A DNA stretch of 64,000 nucleotides from Pseudarthrobacter sp. NBSH8 (GTDB lineage Bacteria; Actinomycetota; Actinomycetes; Actinomycetales; Micrococcaceae): positions 62,001-126,000 of the forward strand of contig NZ_CP043178.1 in assembly GCF_014217545.1 (NCBI RefSeq). The letters run 5' to 3'. The first letter of the stretch is position 1; each line of letters starts with the position of its first letter. Shown piece after piece: positions 44,022-53,914 of this stretch. The notes under the pieces were generated by a model. It was not told where the DNA came from, did no database searches, and saw only the letters and a program-made list of their open reading frames with translations. The position numbers were made by a program, and so were the translations under genes.

Positions 44022-45689
44022 ATGATTGAGACAGCGGGGGAAACCCTGGCAGTACAAAGAGCGGCAGTACAAAAAGTCCGTTCCGTGCGGGCGGTGGGAA
44101 CCCGCGCCGTGCTCGCCGAGCTCACCGGAACCCAGGACGTGCTGGCACTGCAGGCGCTGCTTCTGGAGAACCCGTTGCCGGGCCAGCTGGACGTCCTCGC
44201 CGCGGCCGAGACCGTGCTGGTCACGGCGGACTCGCCGGTCTCGGCCCGGCGGATCGCCGCGCGGCTGCTCCGGTTCGACCTCATCGCGCCTGTGCAGCGG
44301 GACGGCGGGCTGGTGGTCATCGACACCGTGTACGACGGCGAGGACCTCGCCGAAGTGGGGGAGCTCACCGGCCTCGGAACCGAGGGCGTTATCGCAGCCC
44401 ACACCGGGCAGATCTGGACCGTTGCCTTCGCCGGCTTCGCCCCCGGCTTCGGGTACATGGTGGGGGAGAACCAGGCCCTCGAGGTGCCGCGGCGCAGCTC
44501 GCCGCGCACCGCCGTCCCCGCCGGATCGGTGGCGCTGGCGGGCAACTACTCCGCCGTGTACCCGCGACGCTCGCCCGGCGGCTGGCAGCTGATCGGCCGC
44601 ACCGGCGCCGCCATGTGGGACCTGGACCGGGAGCAGCCCGCCCTGGCCGCCCCCGGCCACCGCGTCCAGTTCCGCGCGGTCCGGGACGCCGTGTCGCTGG
44701 CCCCGGGAGGCCCCGCCGAGGTTGCTGCTTCCGACATGACGTCTGGCCTGCGGGTCGTTTCGCCAGGCCTGCAGAGCCTGATCCAGGATCTCGGCCGGTA
44801 CGGCCACTCCGGCCTGGGCGTCTCCGCCGCCGGCGCGCTTGACCGGGCGTCGCTGCGCCGGGCCAACCGCCTCGTCGGGAACGCGCCGTCGGCCGCCGCC
44901 ATCGAAACCGTCGCGGGAGGCCTCGCGGTGCAGGCAGTCGGGGACCAGGTCCTCGCCGTCGCCGGTGCCCCCTCGGACCTGACCATCGCGTCGCCGTCCG
45001 GGGATGACCTCGAGCCGGCCTGGCGCACCGTCCCGATCGCCACCCCCTTCGCCCTGCTCGACGGCGAAACGCTGACCATTGGCGCGCCGCAGAGCGGTTT
45101 CCGCAGCTACCTCGCCGTCCGCGGCGGCGTGGACATCGCCCCGGTGCTCGGCAGCCGTTCCACCGACACCATGTCCGGGATCGGCCCGGCACCGCTGGCT
45201 GCCGGCCAGCTCTTCGCCGCCGGCGGGGAGGCCGAATCCGGCGTCGTCGGGCACCCGGAACTGCAGCCGGACTTCCCGGGCGCCGGTGTCACCGTGCTCG
45301 ACGTCGTTCCCGGCCCGCGCGCCGACTGGTTCGACGCCGCAGCGCTGGCGTCCTTCTGCGGCCAGGACTGGGAAGTGAAACCGCAGTCCAACCGCGTCGG
45401 CATGCGCCTGCAGGGAACCCCGCTGCAGCGCACCCGCCAAGGCGAACTTGCCAGCGAGGGCACCGTCGCCGGCGCCCTGCAGGTCCCGCCGGAAGGGCTC
45501 CCCGTGCTCTTCCTGGCCGACCACCCGATCACCGGCGGCTATCCGGTGATCGCCGTGGTGGTCGACTCCCAGCTGGACCTCGCAGCCCAGGTCCCGATCG
45601 GCGGGTCCATCCGGTTCCGCTGGGCTCCCGGCTACGGGCTGCCCACCAGCTTTTCCGAAGCATCCCCGAACATTCCCCAGACAAAGTGA
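44022..45689 (+). CDS. pxpBC: 5-oxoprolinase subunits B and C, fused (KipI-KipA)
   Basis: 555 residues. About 25-225 is the PxpB/KipI (allophanate hydrolase subunit 1-type) domain, with [25 protein letters not shown] and [20 protein letters not shown]. About 240-550 is the PxpC/KipA domain, with [40 protein letters not shown] and [16 protein letters not shown]. In many bacteria these are two genes. The combination also corresponds to the carboxyltransferase domain of urea carboxylase, which matters because the next gene is a biotin carboxylase-BCCP. AAGGTAGCTG precedes the ATG. The gap to the next gene is seven bases. Confidence 0.9.
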   Translation: MIETAGETLAVQRAAVQKVRSVRAVGTRAVLAELTGTQDVLALQALLLENPLPGQLDVLAAAETVLVTADSPVSARRIAARLLRFDLIAPVQRDGGLVVIDTVYDGEDLAEVGELTGLGTEGVIAAHTGQIWTVAFAGFAPGFGYMVGENQALEVPRRSSPRTAVPAGSVALAGNYSAVYPRRSPGGWQLIGRTGAAMWDLDREQPALAAPGHRVQFRAVRDAVSLAPGGPAEVAASDMTSGLRVVSPGLQSLIQDLGRYGHSGLGVSAAGALDRASLRRANRLVGNAPSAAAIETVAGGLAVQAVGDQVLAVAGAPSDLTIASPSGDDLEPAWRTVPIATPFALLDGETLTIGAPQSGFRSYLAVRGGVDIAPVLGSRSTDTMSGIGPAPLAAGQLFAAGGEAESGVVGHPELQPDFPGAGVTVLDVVPGPRADWFDAAALASFCGQDWEVKPQSNRVGMRLQGTPLQRTRQGELASEGTVAGALQVPPEGLPVLFLADHPITGGYPVIAVVVDSQLDLAAQVPIGGSIRFRWAPGYGLPTSFSEASPNIPQTK

Positions 45690-45696
45690 GCATCTG

Positions 45697-47481
45697 ATGC
45701 GTAAGGTCCTGATCGCCAACCGCGGAGAAATCGCCGTCCGCATCGCCCGCGCCTGCGAAGACGCCGGACTGGAGTCCGTCGCCGTCTACGCGGACATCGA
45801 CGCCGACGCCCTGCACGTCTCCGCCGCGGACGAGGCCTACGCCCTGGGCGGCAACTCGCCGTCGGAAACGTACCTCGATATCCCCAACCTCCTGCGCGTG
45901 GCCGCGGAGTCCGGGGCGGACGCGGTGCACCCCGGCTACGGCTTCCTGTCCGAGAACGCCGAATTCGCGCAGGCCGTCCTCGACGCCGGCCTGACCTGGA
46001 TCGGACCCACCCCGGCGGCCATCCTCCAGCTGGGCAACAAGATCACGGCGCGCGAGATCGCCGTCCGCGCCGGTGCCCCGTTGGTGGCCGGCAGCGACGG
46101 CCCGGTGGATTCGGCCGCGGAGGTCCGCAGGTTCGCCGAGGAGCACGGCCTGCCGATTGCCATCAAGGCGGCCTTCGGCGGCGGCGGACGCGGGCTGAAA
46201 GTGGTCCGCGAGATGGACCAGATCGAGGAGTCCTTCGATTCCGCGGTCCGCGAAGCGGTGGTGGCCTTCGGTCGCGGCGAGTGCTTTGTGGAGCGGTACC
46301 TGGACCGGCCCCGCCACGTGGAGGCCCAGGTCCTGGCGGACCAGCACGGCAACGTGGTGGTGGTGGGCACCCGCGACTGCTCGCTGCAGCGCCGGCACCA
46401 GAAACTCGTGGAAGAGGCCCCCGCACCCTTCCTGACCGAAGAGCAGACCCAACAGATTTACGCCGCCTCCAAGGCAGTGTGCCGCGAAGCCTCCTATTCG
46501 GGGGCCGGGACGGTGGAGTTCCTGGTGGCCGCCGACGGTACCGTCGCGTTCCTCGAGGTGAACACGCGCCTGCAGGTGGAGCACCCCATCACCGAGGAGA
46601 CCACCGGCGTGGACCTGGTCCAGGAGCAGTTCCGGATTGCCGCAGGTGAGCCGCTGCGCTTCACCGCCGATCCCACGCCGTCCGGCCACTCGTTTGAATT
46701 CCGGCTCAACGCCGAGGACGTGGGCCGGGGCTTCCTTCCGTCGCCCGGCACGATCGCGACCTTCAGCGGCCCGACGGGTCCCGGCATCCGCCTGGACACC
46801 GGGGTCCGCTCCGGTTCCATCGTGGCGCCGCAGTTCGATTCCCTGCTGGCCAAGCTGATCGTCACCGGAGCCGACCGCCAGCAGGCACTGCGCCGTGCCC
46901 GCCGCGCCCTCGCGGAAATGGAGATCACCGGTGTGGCCACCGTCCTGCCGTTCCACCGGGCCGTTGTCCAGGCGCCGGACTTCATCTCCGAAACCGCGCT
47001 CGGCATTCACACACGCTGGATCGAGACTGACTTCGCGGATTCCATCGCGGCGGATCCGGAGTTCGGCACGTCCGTTCCGGACGGTGAGCGGCGCACCATT
47101 ACCGTCGACATCGACGGCCGGCGCCTCGCCGTCGGCCTTCCCGCTGACCTGCTGGATGGCTGGGCGCGCTCCGGTGCGGCCGTTCCGGCCGGTGTTTCCC
47201 TTGACGGGGCTGGTTTGGATGGGGCTGGTCTGGATGGCGCTGCCGACGGCGGGGCTGGCGCCGCTGATCCCGGCGAGCTGCGTGCAGATATGGCCGGGAC
47301 TGTGGTGAAGTGGCTCGTGGAGCCGGGCGCCGAAGTTTCGACGGGGGACGCCATCGTCGTTCTTGAGGCCATGAAGATGGAGACGCAGGTGACCGCTCAC
47401 CGCGCCGGTACGCTGACCGGGATCCGCGCAGACGCCGGCGCCGTTGTGAGCGCCGGGGCTGTGCTGGCGATCATCGGCTGA
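45697..47481 (+). CDS. Biotin carboxylase fused to biotin carboxyl carrier domain
   Basis: 594 residues. An N-terminal biotin carboxylase ([21 protein letters not shown]-grasp glycine loop [29 protein letters not shown]) runs to about 450. A linker with a tandem repeat follows, then a C-terminal biotinyl domain with Lys560 in EAMKMET as the biotin site. It resembles the alpha subunits of actinobacterial acyl-CoA carboxylases, but no acyl-CoA carboxyltransferase is nearby. Its operon partner is PxpBC, whose two domains are homologous to the urea carboxylase carboxyltransferase. A biotin-dependent role in 5-oxoproline metabolism is inferred from position. Confidence 0.9.
   Translation: MRKVLIANRGEIAVRIARACEDAGLESVAVYADIDADALHVSAADEAYALGGNSPSETYLDIPNLLRVAAESGADAVHPGYGFLSENAEFAQAVLDAGLTWIGPTPAAILQLGNKITAREIAVRAGAPLVAGSDGPVDSAAEVRRFAEEHGLPIAIKAAFGGGGRGLKVVREMDQIEESFDSAVREAVVAFGRGECFVERYLDRPRHVEAQVLADQHGNVVVVGTRDCSLQRRHQKLVEEAPAPFLTEEQTQQIYAASKAVCREASYSGAGTVEFLVAADGTVAFLEVNTRLQVEHPITEETTGVDLVQEQFRIAAGEPLRFTADPTPSGHSFEFRLNAEDVGRGFLPSPGTIATFSGPTGPGIRLDTGVRSGSIVAPQFDSLLAKLIVTGADRQQALRRARRALAEMEITGVATVLPFHRAVVQAPDFISETALGIHTRWIETDFADSIAADPEFGTSVPDGERRTITVDIDGRRLAVGLPADLLDGWARSGAAVPAGVSLDGAGLDGAGLDGAADGGAGAADPGELRADMAGTVVKWLVEPGAEVSTGDAIVVLEAMKMETQVTAHRAGTLTGIRADAGAVVSAGAVLAIIG
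47206..47235 (+). repeat. 15-bp tandem repeat in the linker of the biotin carboxylase gene
   Basis: The unit GGGGCTGGTYTGGAT occurs twice in a row, with partial copies on both sides, encoding GAGLD repeats in the flexible linker before the biotinyl domain. Slippage here would change linker length without breaking the frame. Confidence 0.75.
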
Positions 47482-47491
47482 GCCGTTCGGG

Positions 47492-47523
47492 CCTGCCTGG
47501 CTTAATCAGGAAAGCCCGGCAGG
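47492..47523. terminator. Hairpin terminator after the 5-oxoproline operon
   Basis: CCTGCC-T-GGCTT and AAGCC-C-GGCAGG form an 11-bp stem with one mismatch, 11 bp past the stop of the biotin carboxylase gene. It separates this operon from the urease operon. Confidence 0.6.
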
Positions 47524-47668
47524 AGGAATTCGCTCAACCTGGTCACAATGCGTGACGTTGATTCGACCGCGGTCGCCCGGGGTGTTTCCCTACGGGATTC
47601 TGATAGTCTTCAGTCATCCACGGGCCTCCCGGTCGCCTTTTGACCGGTTGTAGATAACGAGTGGGAGC

Positions 47669-47684
47669 TCGCGATTTATCGCGA
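47669..47684. promoter_or_regulatory. Inverted repeat in the ureA leader
   Basis: TCGCGAT-TT-ATCGCGA, 7+2+7 perfect, ends 17 bp before the ureA start codon and directly ahead of its ribosome-binding site. It could be an operator (for a nitrogen or nickel regulator) or an mRNA hairpin limiting translation. Confidence 0.45.
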
Positions 47685-47701
47685 ATGATTGGGAGCCTTT
47701 A

Positions 47702-48004
47702 ATGCATCTGACGCCACGCGAAAGCGAAAAACTGATGATTGTGGTTGCTGCCGACCTCGCACGACGGCGGCAGAAGCGCGGACTCAAGCTCAACCATCCG
47801 GAATCCGTCGCGATTCTTACGTACGAGCTGGTCGAGGGCGCCCGCGACGGACGCCGGGTGGCGGACCTCATGAGCTATGGCGCCACCATTCTGACCAGGG
47901 AAGATGTCATGGAAGGTGTCGCCGACATGATCCAGGACGTCCAGGTCGAAGCGACGTTCCCGGACGGCACCAAGCTCGTCACCGTGCACAATCCCATTCG
48001 CTAG
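47702..48004 (+). CDS. ureA: Urease gamma subunit
   Basis: 100 residues, standard length. Starts [20 protein letters not shown], with [20 protein letters not shown] and LVTVHNPIR at the end, all family hallmarks. Ribosome-binding site GGGAG six bases before the ATG. First gene of ureABCEFGD plus a nickel permease, all on one strand with short gaps or overlaps. Part of the (alpha-beta-gamma)3 urease that hydrolyses urea to ammonia and carbon dioxide. Confidence 0.97.
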   Translation: MHLTPRESEKLMIVVAADLARRRQKRGLKLNHPESVAILTYELVEGARDGRRVADLMSYGATILTREDVMEGVADMIQDVQVEATFPDGTKLVTVHNPIR

Positions 48005-48019
48005 GCGAAGGAGAACCCC

Positions 48020-48367
48020 ATGAAACCCGGCGAATACATCCTCCGCCCGGAGCCCATCACCTGCAATGCGGGCCTCATTCCCCGCGCCCTCGCCGTGATC
48101 AATCGCGGCGACCGGCCCATCCAGGTGGGCTCCCATTATCATTTTTTTGAGGTGAACGATGCCCTCGAGTTCGACCGCGAGGCGGCCTACGGCTTCCGGC
48201 TGGACATCCCGGCAGGTACCGCGGTGCGGTTCGAGCCCGGGGATGAAAAGACAGTCAACCTGCTCGCGTTCTCGGGCGATCGTGCGGTGTACGGGTTCCG
48301 GGACCGCATCAACGGACCGCTCGAGCCGAGCCGCGGACTGATCTCCCTTCAGGATGACACCAAATGA
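48020..48367 (+). CDS. ureB: Urease beta subunit
   Basis: 115 residues, normal length. [18 protein letters not shown] at the start and [18 protein letters not shown] in the middle are characteristic. AAGGAG lies eight bases before the ATG. The stop overlaps the ureC start (ATGA). Structural subunit of urease. Confidence 0.97.
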   Translation: MKPGEYILRPEPITCNAGLIPRALAVINRGDRPIQVGSHYHFFEVNDALEFDREAAYGFRLDIPAGTAVRFEPGDEKTVNLLAFSGDRAVYGFRDRINGPLEPSRGLISLQDDTK

Positions 48368-50076
48368 GCTTCGAACTGAGCCGCAAACAGTACTCGGACC
48401 TCTACGGCCCCACCACGGGCGATGCCGTTCGCCTGGCCGACACGGAACTGTTCCTCGAAATTGAGCACGATCACACCAACTACGGTGAAGAGGCGGTGTT
48501 CGGCGGCGGCAAGGTCATCCGTGACGGCATGGGCCAGAACGGGCAGCTGGTCCGCGACGACGACATCCCGGATACCGTGATCACCAACGTGATCGTGCTT
48601 GACTACACCGGCATCTACAAGGCCGACGTGGCCCTGCGGGACGGGCACATCTTCAAAATCGGCAAGGCCGGCAACCCGCAGATTTCCCGGGGTGTGAACA
48701 TCACCATCGGCGTTGCCACAGACATCATCGCGGGCGAGGGCAAGATCCTCACCGCGGGCGGCATCGATACGCACGTGCACTTTGTGAGTCCCGATCAGGT
48801 GCCGGTGGCGCTGGCGTCGGGGGTTACCACCCTGATCGGTGGCGGTACCGGACCGAGCGACGCGACCAAGGCCACCACCGTGACGCCGGGCGCCTGGCAC
48901 ATTTCACGCATGCTTCAGGCGGTGGAGAACCTGCCGATCAATATCGGCCTGCTCGGCAAAGGCCATGCCAGCGCAATCGAGCCCCTCGCGGAGCAGATCC
49001 GGGCCGGCGCCATCGGGCTGAAGGTGCATGAAGACTGGGGCTCCACCACATCATCGATCGACATGTCGCTGCGTGTTGCCGATGAGTATGACGTGCAGGT
49101 GGCCATCCACTCCGACACCCTCAACGAGTGCGGTTTTGTCGAAGACACCATCCGTGCCATCGGCGGCCGCGTCATCCACACGTTCCACACCGAAGGCGCC
49201 GGCGGCGGGCATGCTCCGGACATCATCAAGATAGCGGCGCTGCCCAACGTCCTGCCGGCGTCGACCAATCCCACCCTGCCGTACACGGTCAACACCATCG
49301 ACGAACACCTCGACATGCTGATGGTCTGCCACCACCTGAGCCCGGACATCCCCGAAGACGTGGCCTTCGCGGATTCGCGGATCCGCAAGGAAACCATCGC
49401 GGCGGAGGACGTGCTGCATGACATGGGCATCTTCTCCATCACCAGCTCCGATTCCCAGGCCATGGGCCGCGTGGGCGAGGTGGTCCTGCGCACCTGGCAG
49501 GTAGCGGACGCCATGAAGCGCCAACGCGGAAAGCTCGACGGCGACCCCGAGGTGGGAGACAACGTCCGGCTCAAGCGCTACGTCGCCAAATACACGATCA
49601 ACCCGGCGATCGCCCACGGCATCGCCGACTCGGTCGGAAGCATCGAGGAGGGAAAATTCGCCGACCTCGTGCTCTGGGACCCGATGTTCTTCGGCGTCAA
49701 GCCCGAGCTCGTGCTCAAGGGCGGGCAAACGGTCATGAGCGTTATGGGGGATCCCAACGCCTCGATCCCCACCCCGCAGCCACGCACCCTGCGCGGCAAC
49801 TTTGGGGCGCTCGGCACCGCGGTACACACCTCGTCGATCACTTTCCTTTCCCAGGCCGCCATCGCTGCCGGAGTCCCCGAAGAGCTGAGCCTGCGCCGCG
49901 TGATCCGGCCGGTGAGCGGGATCCGCACCCTCACCAAGGCAGACATGAAACACAACGGCGCGACGCCGGATATCGGGGTCGACCCGGAAACCTACTCGGT
50001 GACTGTCGACGGCGAGCCGATCACGGCCGAGCCCTCGACAGTGCTGCCCATGGCGCAGCGCTACTTCCTCTTTTAG
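48364..50076 (+). CDS. ureC: Urease alpha (catalytic) subunit
   Basis: 570 residues carrying the dinickel site. Visible: the His-x-His pair in [11 protein letters not shown], the Lys to be carbamylated in [14 protein letters not shown], His residues in [16 protein letters not shown], the flap Cys-His in [11 protein letters not shown], and the late Asp ligand near SSDSQAMGR. All catalytic residues are present, so an active urease is expected once nickel is inserted by UreDEFG. Confidence 0.97.
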   Translation: MSFELSRKQYSDLYGPTTGDAVRLADTELFLEIEHDHTNYGEEAVFGGGKVIRDGMGQNGQLVRDDDIPDTVITNVIVLDYTGIYKADVALRDGHIFKIGKAGNPQISRGVNITIGVATDIIAGEGKILTAGGIDTHVHFVSPDQVPVALASGVTTLIGGGTGPSDATKATTVTPGAWHISRMLQAVENLPINIGLLGKGHASAIEPLAEQIRAGAIGLKVHEDWGSTTSSIDMSLRVADEYDVQVAIHSDTLNECGFVEDTIRAIGGRVIHTFHTEGAGGGHAPDIIKIAALPNVLPASTNPTLPYTVNTIDEHLDMLMVCHHLSPDIPEDVAFADSRIRKETIAAEDVLHDMGIFSITSSDSQAMGRVGEVVLRTWQVADAMKRQRGKLDGDPEVGDNVRLKRYVAKYTINPAIAHGIADSVGSIEEGKFADLVLWDPMFFGVKPELVLKGGQTVMSVMGDPNASIPTPQPRTLRGNFGALGTAVHTSSITFLSQAAIAAGVPEELSLRRVIRPVSGIRTLTKADMKHNGATPDIGVDPETYSVTVDGEPITAEPSTVLPMAQRYFLF

Positions 50077-50100
50077 CCACATATCCCTAAGGGGGCATAT

Positions 50101-50586
50101 ATGATCATCGACCACATCATCGCCAACCGGCACGATCTCCCCGACGGCGAGCTGGCCGGCCTCCACGAGGAGCAGGTCCTGCTGCCGAGCGCGGAACTCG
50201 TCAAAAAAATCCAGCGTGTGACCACGGACCACGGCCGTGAGCTGGGCATCCGGCTCAGCGATTCCGCAGGCCCGGTGCGGGATCTCCGCAACGGCGACAT
50301 CCTGTTCCGCGACCACAAAACGGTCATCGTGGTGACAGCCCTGGCAACGGACGTCCTTGTTATTGCCGCCCGCAGCATCCGTGAAATGGGGGTCGTGGCG
50401 CACAACCTCGGCAACCGGCACATGCAGGCGCAGTTTTTCGACGCCGCTGGCGAGTATGGCGCCGACGTGATGGTGGTGCAGTACGACCACACGATCGAGG
50501 ACTACCTGGTCCACGCGGGCGTGCCGTACTCCCGCCAGGAACGTGTGGTGCCTGTGCCGTTCCGCCATGCCGAACACACCCACTGA
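50101..50586 (+). CDS. ureE: Urease accessory protein UreE (nickel chaperone)
   Basis: 161 residues. UreE delivers nickel to the apo-urease complex. The C-terminal half contains NLGNRHMQAQFF, where the conserved metal-binding His lies, and the protein ends in a short His-containing tail (RHAEHTH), poorer in His than the Klebsiella protein. It starts at the ATG at 50101 behind AAGGGGGC. It overlaps the 5' end of ureF. Confidence 0.92.
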   Translation: MIIDHIIANRHDLPDGELAGLHEEQVLLPSAELVKKIQRVTTDHGRELGIRLSDSAGPVRDLRNGDILFRDHKTVIVVTALATDVLVIAARSIREMGVVAHNLGNRHMQAQFFDAAGEYGADVMVVQYDHTIEDYLVHAGVPYSRQERVVPVPFRHAEHTH

Positions 50587-51277
50587 GCGCGTGAACGAGC
50601 CGCCGTCGTACCTGCTGCCGCTGTTGCAGCTCTCTGACTCTGCGCTCCCCACGGGCGGGTTCAGTCATTCCTTCGGGATGGAGACGTTCCTGGAACGCGG
50701 GCTCATCGACGGCGAAGCGAGCTTCGCCAGCTGGCTGGGCCAGTTTGTGAGCATCCAACTGACCTACAGTGACGGATTCGCCCTGCGCCTCGCGTTCGAG
50801 GCGTCCTCAGTGGACGAGATGGCCAGGGTCGACCGGATGATCGCCGCGGCGGCACTGCCCCGGGAGGTCCGCGAAGCAGGGACCAAGATGGGCGCACGGA
50901 TGCTGGCCATCGCCGGAACCGTGGCGCCGGGTACAGGGCTCGCGGACTACGCGGCCGACGTCGGATCTGGGCGTTGCGCCGGGCATCCGGCTGTCGCATT
51001 CGGCGTTGCCGGCCGGCAGTTGGGCGTCCCGCTGGAGGAATTGCTGGCGAGCTATCTCTTCACGGCAGTCACCTCCCTGACCCAAAATGCCATCCGGGCC
51101 ATCCCTATCGGGCAGGATGCCGGGCAGCGTGTCCTGCTGGGAACGCATCCGAAGATCATGGACGCAGTCCGCCGGATCCAGGCACTCGATGCCGACGACT
51201 TCGGAATCACGGCCCCCGGCCTCGAAATCGCCCAGATGCGCCACGAACGCCAGCGCGTCCGCATGTTTATGTCTTAG
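50567..51277 (+). CDS. ureF: Urease accessory protein UreF
   Basis: UreF, with UreD and UreG, activates urease and controls GTP hydrolysis by UreG. About 236 residues; LLQLSDSALPTGGFSHSFGMET is the family signature (SDSALPTGGFSHS) and SLTQNAIRAIPIGQ is typical of the second half. The start is uncertain: ATG 50567 overlaps ureE, while GTG 50591 just after the ureE stop is possible. Neither has a strong ribosome-binding site, so translational coupling is likely. Confidence 0.92.
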   Translation: MPNTPTERVNEPPSYLLPLLQLSDSALPTGGFSHSFGMETFLERGLIDGEASFASWLGQFVSIQLTYSDGFALRLAFEASSVDEMARVDRMIAAAALPREVREAGTKMGARMLAIAGTVAPGTGLADYAADVGSGRCAGHPAVAFGVAGRQLGVPLEELLASYLFTAVTSLTQNAIRAIPIGQDAGQRVLLGTHPKIMDAVRRIQALDADDFGITAPGLEIAQMRHERQRVRMFMS

Positions 51278-51319
51278 CAGTCCGCGGTTCGCCGCACCCA
51301 CTACGTAGCAAGGAGCACC

Positions 51320-51934
51320 ATGAAACTCATCAAAATCGGCGTCGGCGGTCCTGTCGGCGCAGGCAAGACCCAGCTCGTGGAACGCCTGACCCGCCACCTC
51401 AGCGCCGAGATTTCGATGGCCGCGATCACCAACGACATCTACACCATCGAGGACGCCAAGATCCTCGCGGCCAACGGGATCCTGCCCCTGGACCGCATCA
51501 TCGGAATCGAAACCGGCGGTTGCCCGCACACGGCCATCCGGGAGGACACGTCGATGAATTCGGCTGCTGTGGAGGAGTTGCGGCTGCGCCACCCCGGCCT
51601 CGAAGTCGTCTTCATCGAAAGCGGGGGAGACAACCTCTCGGCCACGTTCAGCCCGGAGCTTGTGGACTTCTCGATCTACATCATCGACGTGGCGCAGGGC
51701 GAGAAGATCCCGCGCAAGGCCGGCCAGGGCATGATCAAGTCCGACTTCTTCATCATCAACAAGAAGGATCTGGCCCCGTATGTGGGCGCCGACCTCTCCG
51801 TGATGGAAGCGGACACGCTCGAGTTCCGCGGCAACAAGCCGTACTGCTTCACCAACCTCAAAACCGACGAAGGCCTGGAGCACGTCATCAACTGGATCAG
51901 GCGCGACGTGCTTATGCTTGATCTCCGCCAGTGA
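51320..51934 (+). CDS. ureG: Urease accessory GTPase UreG
   Basis: 204 residues. GTP-dependent nickel insertion: P-loop [13 protein letters not shown] near the start, [10 protein letters not shown], the nickel-binding Cys-Pro-His in [11 protein letters not shown], and [21 protein letters not shown] precedes the ATG. The stop overlaps the ureD GTG start. Confidence 0.96.
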   Translation: MKLIKIGVGGPVGAGKTQLVERLTRHLSAEISMAAITNDIYTIEDAKILAANGILPLDRIIGIETGGCPHTAIREDTSMNSAAVEELRLRHPGLEVVFIESGGDNLSATFSPELVDFSIYIIDVAQGEKIPRKAGQGMIKSDFFIINKKDLAPYVGADLSVMEADTLEFRGNKPYCFTNLKTDEGLEHVINWIRRDVLMLDLRQ

Positions 51935-52800
51935 CGGGTGCACCGGCGCCGGAACTCCCGGTGCGCCGTGCCGCCGTCGAACTCGCCGGTACGCTCGCCC
52001 TCACCGTGGGTGTGCGGGGCGACCGCTGCATCGCCACCAGCCAGTACCACCAGGGGGCGCTTCGTATTCTCCGCCCGCACTACCTCGATGACACGGGCCA
52101 GGTCTGCTACGTGGTGGTCAATCCCGGGGGCGGGTACGTCGGTGGCGACGAGTATGAAATCGACATCGCCGTGGAGACAGGGGCCCGGCTCCTGCTGACC
52201 ACGCAGTCCGCGACGAAGGTCTACCGCACGCCCGGGAACCGGGCCGAGCAGCGGACACACATCCGGCTCGGCCCCAACGCGAGCCTGGAATGTTTGCCGG
52301 ACCCGCTGATCGCCTACCGCGGGGCAACCTACCGGCAGGCCACGGTGGTTGAGATGGATGGCAGCGCCTCGCTGGTGATGGCCGAGATCGTCACCCCGGG
52401 CTGGTCGCCGGACGGCGCCCTGTTCGGCTACGACGAGATTCGTCTGCGGAACGAGATCTCGGTCAACGGGCGCCTGGCGGTGCTCGACAACCTGCTGATC
52501 CGCCCGCTGACCGGTGCCGCCCCGCTAGACGGCATGGCCTTCCTCGAGGACTACACCCACGTCGGTTCCCTCCTGGTCATGGATGCCCGTGTCGATGCCG
52601 CGCTGCTGAACGAGCTGCATGAGGAGCTGCTGCCGCTGGCCGGCGCGTGCAATCTGGGCATGTCACTGCTCGACGGCGGCCTGGCCATCCGGGCCCTGTC
52701 CCACGCCACCGAGCCGCTGGACGCAGTCATCCGCGCCGGCATCGATTTCCTGCGCTTCCGCTGGCACGGCCAGCCCCGCCTTAACCTTCGAAAGTACTGA
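51931..52800 (+). CDS. ureD: Urease accessory protein UreD (UreH)
   Basis: 289 residues from a GTG at 51931 that overlaps the ureG stop. UreD is the scaffold that docks UreF and UreG on urease. [35 protein letters not shown] and [18 protein letters not shown] are family hallmarks. Placing ureD at the end of the operon is usual in actinobacteria. The next gene starts right after its stop. Confidence 0.93.
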   Translation: MTGAPAPELPVRRAAVELAGTLALTVGVRGDRCIATSQYHQGALRILRPHYLDDTGQVCYVVVNPGGGYVGGDEYEIDIAVETGARLLLTTQSATKVYRTPGNRAEQRTHIRLGPNASLECLPDPLIAYRGATYRQATVVEMDGSASLVMAEIVTPGWSPDGALFGYDEIRLRNEISVNGRLAVLDNLLIRPLTGAAPLDGMAFLEDYTHVGSLLVMDARVDAALLNELHEELLPLAGACNLGMSLLDGGLAIRALSHATEPLDAVIRAGIDFLRFRWHGQPRLNLRKY

Positions 52801-53862
52801 ATGAAAGCCGTCTTGAACCACCACGAGCGGGAAGCCCTCCCGACAGCCCGCCGCTTGGCGGTGACCTTCGCGGCTGTCGCCGCCCTTCACGGGGTGATGC
52901 TCGCGCTGCTGGCCGATTCCCTGCGGACAAACCACAACCCTGTGGTGCTCGGCCTGCTCATCACCGCTTACCTTGCCGGTGTGAAGCACAGCTACGACTG
53001 GGACCACATTGCGGCGATCGATAACTCCACCCGCCGCTTCGCGGCCCAGGGCCGCAGCCCCGTCAGCGTGGGCTTCGCCTTCAGCATGGGGCACAGCATG
53101 GTGGTTGTGCTTGCCGGGGTACTTGTGGTCAGCGGTGCCGGCATCATTCAGGATGCACTTAATGACGGATCGCCGGCGAACATGGTTTTGAGTATTACCG
53201 GGGCATCCGTCTCGGGTCTGTTCCTGCTGACCATCGGCGTTTACAACGCCGCCGCGTTCCGACGTACCGCCTTGTTGTACCGCCGGGTCAAGGACGGTGC
53301 AACCGTCACCCGCGAGGCGCTCGCGCCGACCGGTCTGGTGGCCCGCCTGCTCGACAAGCCGCTCTCCCGGGTAAACCGCCCACGCGACATTTTTGTCCTG
53401 GGCTTCCTTTTCGGCCTTGGCTTCGACACCGCCTCGACCATCGCGTTCCTGCTCCTCACGGCGACGGCCGCCCTCGCCGGCATCTCGCCGGTCGCGCTGA
53501 TGGCCCTGCCCTTCGGCTTCATGGCGGCGATGACGCTGTGCGACACGGTGAACGGCGTCGCCATGATGAAGATGTACCGAAGCGCCGTTGTGGACCCCCG
53601 GCGCCGTATCGGCTTCAACATGGTCATCACCGGTGTGTCCGCAGCCTCTGCCCTCTTCATCTCGATCATCACCATCGCCGGCGTACTGCACGCGATGCTC
53701 GGACTCACCGACCCGGTGACCACATTCCTGGCCGAGCTCGAACTGGGCCACGCCGGGCTGGTCCTCGTGGCGCTGTTGCTGTTTATCTGGGCTGCGTATA
53801 CCTGGGTCCGCCGCGCCGGCGGATCCGCCTCAGCCACAACGGGCGCAAACCCGCAGGGATAG
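52801..53862 (+). CDS. NiCoT family nickel/cobalt permease
   Basis: 353 residues with about eight hydrophobic segments. The NiCoT signature His-x4-Asp-His is seen in VKHSYDWDHIAAIDN, with FSMGHSMVVVLAG and FGLGFDTASTIAFLL as the other conserved motifs. The usual HAxDADH is changed to HSYDWDH. It starts at the base after the ureD stop, so it is co-translated with the urease operon. It should supply nickel for urease. Confidence 0.92.
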   Translation: MKAVLNHHEREALPTARRLAVTFAAVAALHGVMLALLADSLRTNHNPVVLGLLITAYLAGVKHSYDWDHIAAIDNSTRRFAAQGRSPVSVGFAFSMGHSMVVVLAGVLVVSGAGIIQDALNDGSPANMVLSITGASVSGLFLLTIGVYNAAAFRRTALLYRRVKDGATVTREALAPTGLVARLLDKPLSRVNRPRDIFVLGFLFGLGFDTASTIAFLLLTATAALAGISPVALMALPFGFMAAMTLCDTVNGVAMMKMYRSAVVDPRRRIGFNMVITGVSAASALFISIITIAGVLHAMLGLTDPVTTFLAELELGHAGLVLVALLLFIWAAYTWVRRAGGSASATTGANPQG

Positions 53863-53869
53863 GCTCGAC

Positions 53870-53903
53870 GGCGGGATCGCGACTTGGTCCCGCCAGCGGG
53901 ACC
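53870..53903. terminator. Overlapping hairpins between convergent genes
   Basis: GGCGGGA and TCCCGCC (53870-53876 with 53888-53894) can pair, or alternatively GGTCCCGC and GCGGGACC (53886-53893 with 53896-53903). The two stems are mutually exclusive. The site lies between the nickel permease and the convergent arfB gene and probably ends transcription from one or both sides. Confidence 0.55.
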
Positions 53904-53914
53904 GTTGGGCGGCG

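Noticed and set aside
45529..47400. 623-codon minus-strand open frame opposite the biotin carboxylase
   Set aside because: It is a high-GC shadow of a clearly coding plus-strand gene; similar long antisense frames occur opposite ureC, pxpBC and the mannosyltransferase.
44022..47481. Urea carboxylase for the neighbouring urea metabolism
   Set aside because: PxpA is present and no allophanate hydrolase (AtzF/amidase) gene is nearby; a urease operon already handles urea.
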